A DNA stretch of 64,000 nucleotides from Cyanobium sp. WAJ14-Wanaka. Lineage in GTDB: Bacteria; Cyanobacteriota; Cyanobacteriia; PCC-6307; Cyanobiaceae. Positions 60,442-64,000 of the stretch are shown here, one piece after another (the first letter of the stretch is position 1; each line of letters begins with the position of its first letter). The position numbers and the translations under genes are program-made. The stretch is from the NCBI RefSeq assembly GCF_024345375.1, contig NZ_JAGQAZ010000004.1:33912-97911 (forward strand), in the 5' to 3' direction. The notes under the pieces are model-generated. The model was given only the letters and a program-made list of their open reading frames with translations. It made no database searches and was not told the origin of the DNA.

Positions 60442-61586
60442 GGAGTGGCGCCAGCTCGGCCATTCCCCACTACAGCGTCAGCGAACTAAACGGCGCGGTC
60501 GCCACGCTGCTGGAGAGGGGCTTTGCCCCACGATTTCTGCTAGACGCCACCGCCATCAAGCCCCAGCTCAAAAAGGGACACCTTTGGCTAACCCTGAGCG
60601 ACGGTCAGGCATCGATCTCCGCGGTGGTCTGGGCCTCCCAGCTGGGCAAGCTCAGCTTCATGCCCAACGACGGCGACGGCATCGTGGTGGTGGGCAAGCT
60701 CAACTTTTGGGCTAATCGGGCCTCTCTCTGCGTCCAGGTGCTGGAGATCAGGGCCAGCCTGGGCGGGGTGTTGCGCCAATTTGAACGGGTGAAGGAGCTG
60801 CTGGATGGGGAGGGCATGCTGGATCCAGGCCAAAAACGGCCCCTACCTGCCCTTCCGAATCGCATTGCCCTGCTGACCAGTGTGCCCAGCTCAGCCCTGG
60901 CCGACATGCTGCGCACAGCTAAGGAACGCTGGCCGGCCACATCCGTGCTGGTGGTGCCAATCCCTGTGCAGGGTCAGGTTGAGGCCACCATTTGCCGGGC
61001 CATTGAGCAGGTAGGTGGCAGGGCTAGGGCCCTGGGCATCGAAGCCCTGGTGCTGGCCCGGGGCGGCGGCAGCAGGGAGGATTTGGCGGTATTCGACGGG
61101 GAAGCATTGGCCCGCTGCCTACTCGCATGCCCCATCCCCGTGGTGTGTGGTCTGGGCCACGAAGACGACACCACCGTGGCCGACCTCGTAGCCGACTACC
61201 GCGCCGCCACCCCCACCGCAGCCCTGGTGGCCGTGCTGCCAGATCGGGCCACAGCCCTGGCGGGAATCCAGCAGCTGCGCCAATACCTGCTGCAGATCCT
61301 GGCGCTCCAGCTCAATGGTGCCATAAGCAGCCTCAAGCAACTCCAGCAGCGGCTCAGCAACCTCCATCCGCTGGACCTGTTGAAACAACACCGGCTCAAG
61401 CTCAGCCACCAACGCCAATTACTTAGGGCCCTCTCGCCCCAACACCTACTGGCCCGGGGATTCAGCCTAGTGAGGGACCAGCAGGGGAGGCTGGTGCGCT
61501 CGGTCAGCCAACTGGAACTGGGAGATAGGCTGCAAATCCAATTAGATGATGGGGGAGTGGATGCCGAGGTCCGCCAAATCCAGTAA
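60438..61586 (+). CDS. xseA: Exodeoxyribonuclease VII large subunit
   Basis: A 382-residue protein with an N-terminal OB fold (YSVSELNGAVATLLERGF, LWLTLSDGQASISAVVW) and a catalytic part containing LVLARGGGSREDLAVFDGEALARCLL and PVVCGLGHEDDTTVADLVADYRAATPTAA. It forms exonuclease VII with xseB. ATG 60438 overlaps the preceding stop. Confidence 0.95.
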   Translation: MRSGASSAIPHYSVSELNGAVATLLERGFAPRFLLDATAIKPQLKKGHLWLTLSDGQASISAVVWASQLGKLSFMPNDGDGIVVVGKLNFWANRASLCVQVLEIRASLGGVLRQFERVKELLDGEGMLDPGQKRPLPALPNRIALLTSVPSSALADMLRTAKERWPATSVLVVPIPVQGQVEATICRAIEQVGGRARALGIEALVLARGGGSREDLAVFDGEALARCLLACPIPVVCGLGHEDDTTVADLVADYRAATPTAALVAVLPDRATALAGIQQLRQYLLQILALQLNGAISSLKQLQQRLSNLHPLDLLKQHRLKLSHQRQLLRALSPQHLLARGFSLVRDQQGRLVRSVSQLELGDRLQIQLDDGGVDAEVRQIQ

Positions 61587-61836
61587 AGCCACAGCAAAGG
61601 ATGTGACAGCCAGCCTTAGCTATGCAGAATCACGTACGGCCCTCGAGCTCACCCTCTCGCAACTGCAATCCAACGACCTAGACGTAGAAGCCATGGCCGG
61701 TCTATATCGCCAGGCAATGTCCTATGCGGACCGCTGCGAAGCGCTGCTCGAGTCAGTAGAGCAAGAGGTAAAGCTCTGGGACATGGACAAACCCGATTCC
61801 CCGCCAGAAACCTTCAAACAAGAAAGCCCTGCGTAA
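61561..61836 (+). CDS. xseB: Exodeoxyribonuclease VII small subunit
   Basis: A 91-residue protein with SLSYAESRTALELTLSQLQSNDLDVEAMAGLYRQAMSYADRCEALLESVEQEV, the XseB helical hairpin. It overlaps the xseA 3' end by 26 nt. Tail is acidic and Pro-rich. Confidence 0.93.
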   Translation: MPRSAKSSKATAKDVTASLSYAESRTALELTLSQLQSNDLDVEAMAGLYRQAMSYADRCEALLESVEQEVKLWDMDKPDSPPETFKQESPA

Positions 61837-61920
61837 CCAAGACCTGGTCGATAAGGCCCCGGGCAATAGCGCCCCAATAGCAAAAGATTCAACTGATAAC
61901 ACCAAGCTAAAACCAAAAGC

Positions 61921-62316
61921 ATGAAGTCCAACCAAACCGCCAAAGAGCTCCTAAACCAAAAGCCCCAGCCCTGGCTGCAATGGCTCTATCTGGGCCTGGC
62001 GATCGCAGGTGCAGTACTTCCCTGGCTGGCAAATCTTGATTTCATTCGGGCCTATGGCAACACCTTTGACATCACCCAGTTCATCGCGCTAGCCAATGCC
62101 AACCCGGCAGCTCAATCACTCTCGCGAGATTTAGCCATCGGTGCTACGGCCGTAGTGATTTGGATTGTGCAAGAGAGCCGTAGGCTACAAATGAAGGGCC
62201 TACCCTGGGTACTTCTGTGCTGCATAAGCCTTGCCTTTGCCTGTGGCGCGCCACTATTTCTATATCTGAGGGAGAGGCGCCTACGTGAACTCTGGCTAAA
62301 CAGCCAGGCCGACTAA
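61921..62316 (+). CDS. DUF2834 membrane protein
   Basis: A 131-residue protein with three membrane helices (WLYLGLAIAGAVLPWLANLDFI, ATAVVIWIVQESRRL, WVLLCCISLAFACGAPLFLYLRER), matching DUF2834. Function unknown. Converges on the zinc-ribbon protein gene, overlapping by 4 nt. Confidence 0.8.
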   Translation: MKSNQTAKELLNQKPQPWLQWLYLGLAIAGAVLPWLANLDFIRAYGNTFDITQFIALANANPAAQSLSRDLAIGATAVVIWIVQESRRLQMKGLPWVLLCCISLAFACGAPLFLYLRERRLRELWLNSQAD

Positions 62317-62693
62317 TTGCCGTCTGATTGGTCCATAACCTCCACCTCAACGGAGGAAACGTCAATGGTCGCGCTACTCGCATCAACGTCTTCATTTGAA
62401 GAAGCAGGACCCTGTTCCTGTCCAAGGACGGCGCCGCAGGAAGGACATTGGGCCGATCCAGCACTCACAAATCCACAGGCAGGACAGGGCTTGAGCCGGC
62501 TCTGCAGCACCTTCCAAGCCACCAATCCCCCCACCCCCAGCAGTACTGGCAGGAGCAGCACTGTCAGGGTGATGCCGCCCAATAAATCAAGCAGTAGGCG
62601 ACCCGCAGGGCCAGGGGCGAGCAACAGCAGCCCAGCCAAGAGGATCCAAAGCCATGGGATGGGTCGCTGCATGCCGTCAGGATGGCTGGACAT
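62313..62693 (-). CDS. Membrane protein with C-terminal zinc ribbon
   Basis: A 126-residue protein with two membrane helices (WLWILLAGLLLLAPGP, GITLTVLLLPVLLGVGGLVAWKVL), then a zinc ribbon CPACGFVSAGSAQCPSCG and an acidic tail. The start overlaps the BrkB-like gene end by 17 nt, so the two are co-transcribed. Function unknown. Confidence 0.72.
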   Translation of the reverse strand: MSSHPDGMQRPIPWLWILLAGLLLLAPGPAGRLLLDLLGGITLTVLLLPVLLGVGGLVAWKVLQSRLKPCPACGFVSAGSAQCPSCGAVLGQEQGPASSNEDVDASSATIDVSSVEVEVMDQSDGN

Positions 62694-63591
62694 TCACCAT
62701 CCTCATCCCCCGAGGTCGCTGGTGCAACACAAACGACAAACATTGGGCGTAGTAAATAACCACGCCAATCAACCAAACCCACAAAGTAAGTACTAATACG
62801 CCCCCCACAACCCCATAGGCCTGGAAGCGCAGACCAAGGGCCAACAAAACTCGGCCAAGCAAGACGTTGATAAAGGTGACTGAAAGAGCCATCCAAACCG
62901 CACCAGGCAGCAGGATTCGCCAGGGGATGCGGCGCGAGGGCAAGGCCCAAAGCAAAAGCCAGGAGGTGAAAAAACAGAGTGAAAGCGAAATCAACAAATC
63001 AAGGCCCATCGAGACGGGGCGATGGAATGCAAATGGGAACTGAAAAAACTGCACAAACCAATCCCGCAGTGGAATGGAACCCAGCATTCTTCTGCTGGCA
63101 AACAATTGGTCAAAGGTAATAAGGCCAGAGATTAGACAAATCAGGCCGATTGCCTTGAGTCTAAATTGCACAAATCGCACCACAATCTGCTGCCAGGTCA
63201 GGGATTCCAGCCCCTGGGGACGGTTCCACCAGAGCCGATCAGCACCGCGCTGGAGGGTGAGATAGGCATTGCTGGAGGTGAGTAGTAGGGCCAAAACACC
63301 CAAGAGGCCAGCACCGAAACCCTGCCTAGTGAAACGAATTAAGGTGGCCGAAAAAATAGCTATTGCCGATTCTGGAAGCACCTCGGCTGCCCAACCTATT
63401 AGGCGCTCATTTAAACCGACATTAGTTCCCAACAACTGGGAAGCCAAAGCGAGGGCAATCAACAGAACCGGGAAAAATGATTGCAGCCCGTGGTACGCGA
63501 ATGCGGCACTGAGATCAACGCAATCGTTACGCAACCAAAGACGATAGGCACGCCAAAAGGGCACAAGGCGGGCCCCAGCTCGTACAAACAA
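62677..63591 (-). CDS. YihY/BrkB family membrane protein
   Basis: A 304-residue protein with about six membrane helices. Seen: RNDCVDLSAAFAYHGLQSFFPVLLIALALA near the N-terminus and FQAYGVVGGVLVLTLWVWLIGVVIYYAQCLSFV near the C-terminus, the usual YihY/BrkB pattern. Start is a TTG at 63591. Function uncertain; not a ribonuclease despite older naming. Confidence 0.88.
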   Translation of the reverse strand: MFVRAGARLVPFWRAYRLWLRNDCVDLSAAFAYHGLQSFFPVLLIALALASQLLGTNVGLNERLIGWAAEVLPESAIAIFSATLIRFTRQGFGAGLLGVLALLLTSSNAYLTLQRGADRLWWNRPQGLESLTWQQIVVRFVQFRLKAIGLICLISGLITFDQLFASRRMLGSIPLRDWFVQFFQFPFAFHRPVSMGLDLLISLSLCFFTSWLLLWALPSRRIPWRILLPGAVWMALSVTFINVLLGRVLLALGLRFQAYGVVGGVLVLTLWVWLIGVVIYYAQCLSFVLHQRPRGMRMVNVQPS

Positions 63592-63648
63592 TGGGGGCCG
63601 ACCTCAAAATGATTTAACCAGCCTAGGTCCAAGCCCTAAACGCAGGCC

Positions 63649-63680
63649 CAATCCAGACCCAGACCCAGACCCAAACCCAA
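63649..63680. repeat. Short CCAGAC/CCCAAAC tandem repeat
   Basis: About five near-copies of a hexamer (CAGACC, then AACCCA variants) between the BrkB-like gene and the rRNA terminator. No function suggested. Confidence 0.6.
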
Positions 63681-63695
63681 CCTAAAAAAAGGCAC

Positions 63696-63725
63696 AAAAA
63701 AAGCCGCCCAGCGGGCGGCCTTTTT
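63696..63725 (-). terminator. Rho-independent terminator of the rRNA operon
   Basis: On the minus strand: GCCGCCC, loop GCT, GGGCGGC, then a run of T. It sits 24 nt after the 5S rRNA. A short A/T flank on the other side may let it work in both directions. Confidence 0.88.
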
Positions 63726-63748
63726 ATGTCCTTACGGATGAAGTTTTA

Positions 63749-63865
63749 CCTGGCATCGAGCTATTTTCTCAGGGGGCTACCCCCCAAATATCGTTGCCGC
63801 TGCAGCGTTTCACAACCGAGTTCGAGATGGGTCGGCGTGGTTCCACTGCGCCATGGACACCAGGA
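63749..63865 (-). rRNA. rrf: 5S ribosomal RNA
   Basis: On the minus strand it begins TCCTGGTGTCCATGGCGC, has GAACCACGCCGACCCATCTC and CGAACTCGGTTGTGAAACG in the middle and ends in GCTCGATGCCAGG; the ends pair (CCTGG/CCAGG). About 117 nt. Boundaries may be off by one or two bases. Confidence 0.93.
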
Positions 63866-64000
63866 TAGATATTATCTCCTTAAAGATAATACCTAGTCTT
63901 CATCCTCAGGTTTGAACCCTGAGAACTGCATAGACTAGAAAAGCTCTTACACTCTTCATCTGGAAACAAGCTATGTCATCTCTGACACCTTAGAGCCTGA
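63866..64000 (-). other. 23S-5S spacer and probable 23S rRNA 3' end
   Basis: Upstream of 5S on the minus strand. A short stem (ATTATC/GATAAT) and another (TCAGG/CCTGA around GTTTGAAC) look like processing hairpins. The 23S 3' boundary is probably within or just before the start of this stretch, but cannot be placed exactly. No tRNA was recognised in it. Confidence 0.6.

Noticed and set aside
63649..63680. CRISPR-like repeat before the rRNA terminator
   Set aside because: Units are only six bases, without spacers; no cas genes in the window.
63866..64000. tRNA gene in the 23S-5S spacer
   Set aside because: No cloverleaf or CCA-type end was seen; the stems are short processing hairpins.

Overview
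The window is a GC-rich cyanobacterial chromosome segment, most likely from a freshwater picocyanobacterium of the Synechococcus/Cyanobium group. The evidence is a phycobilisome rod-core linker (cpcG), a CpcS-type bilin lyase, a high-light-inducible protein, ferredoxin:thioredoxin reductase, a SufR-regulated suf operon, densely packed genes with frequent 1-4 nt overlaps, and many GTG/TTG starts. All assignments come from reading the sequence and translations; no database search was run.

Layout. 1-10.5 kb: housekeeping genes (HLIP, SbmA/BacA-type ABC exporter, HIT protein, ComM/YifB, rpsU, DUF3747 protein, def, S9 peptidase, glutamate-symporter-like protein, class II aldolase). 10.5-17.2 kb: a decayed integron, the most unusual part of the window. 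17.3-20.3 kb: mtnA and small-domain genes. 20.3-28.1 kb: sufS-sufD-sufC-sufB-ftrC on the minus strand, diverging from sufR, an unknown gene and cpcS, followed by cpcG. 28.2-36.5 kb: DUF4912 protein, phospholipase D-like lipoprotein, an AT-richer accessory island (30.8-32.8 kb), a flavoprotein monooxygenase and phosphoglucomutase. 36.5-42.1 kb: an RND efflux operon with two adaptors. 42-63.6 kb: rarA fusion, PPTase, bcp, coaX, cysH, NDH-2, HAD, hflX, 1-Cys peroxiredoxin, anmK, small cyanobacterial proteins, an ABC-F protein, hrpB, xseA/xseB and a BrkB-like protein. 63.7 kb to the end: an rRNA operon end on the minus strand (5S gene, its terminator and the 23S-5S spacer).

The integron. A C-terminal fragment of an IntI-like tyrosine recombinase, carrying an internal deletion that removes the LLGH box, is followed by seven consecutive cassettes. 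All are on the plus strand, each is a two-gene toxin-antitoxin-type module, and each ends in an attC-like site: addiction-module antitoxin/ParE, DUF4160/DUF2442, HicB/HicA, MazE/MazF, HicB/HicA, RHH/RelE and MntA/HepT. The seven attC-like sites fall into three sequence families. The array is decaying: one hicA has an in-frame stop, the other a one-base deletion, the RHH antitoxin is split by an IS3-family element with a GGCA target duplication, and mntA has an in-frame stop while its HepT toxin is intact.

Functional links. Fe-S cluster assembly (suf), an Fe-S enzyme (ftrC) and the regulator SufR share one divergent control region that holds a perfect palindrome suited to SufR. SufR is also translationally coupled to an unknown gene and the bilin lyase cpcS, which suggests coordination of Fe-S supply with phycobiliprotein maturation.
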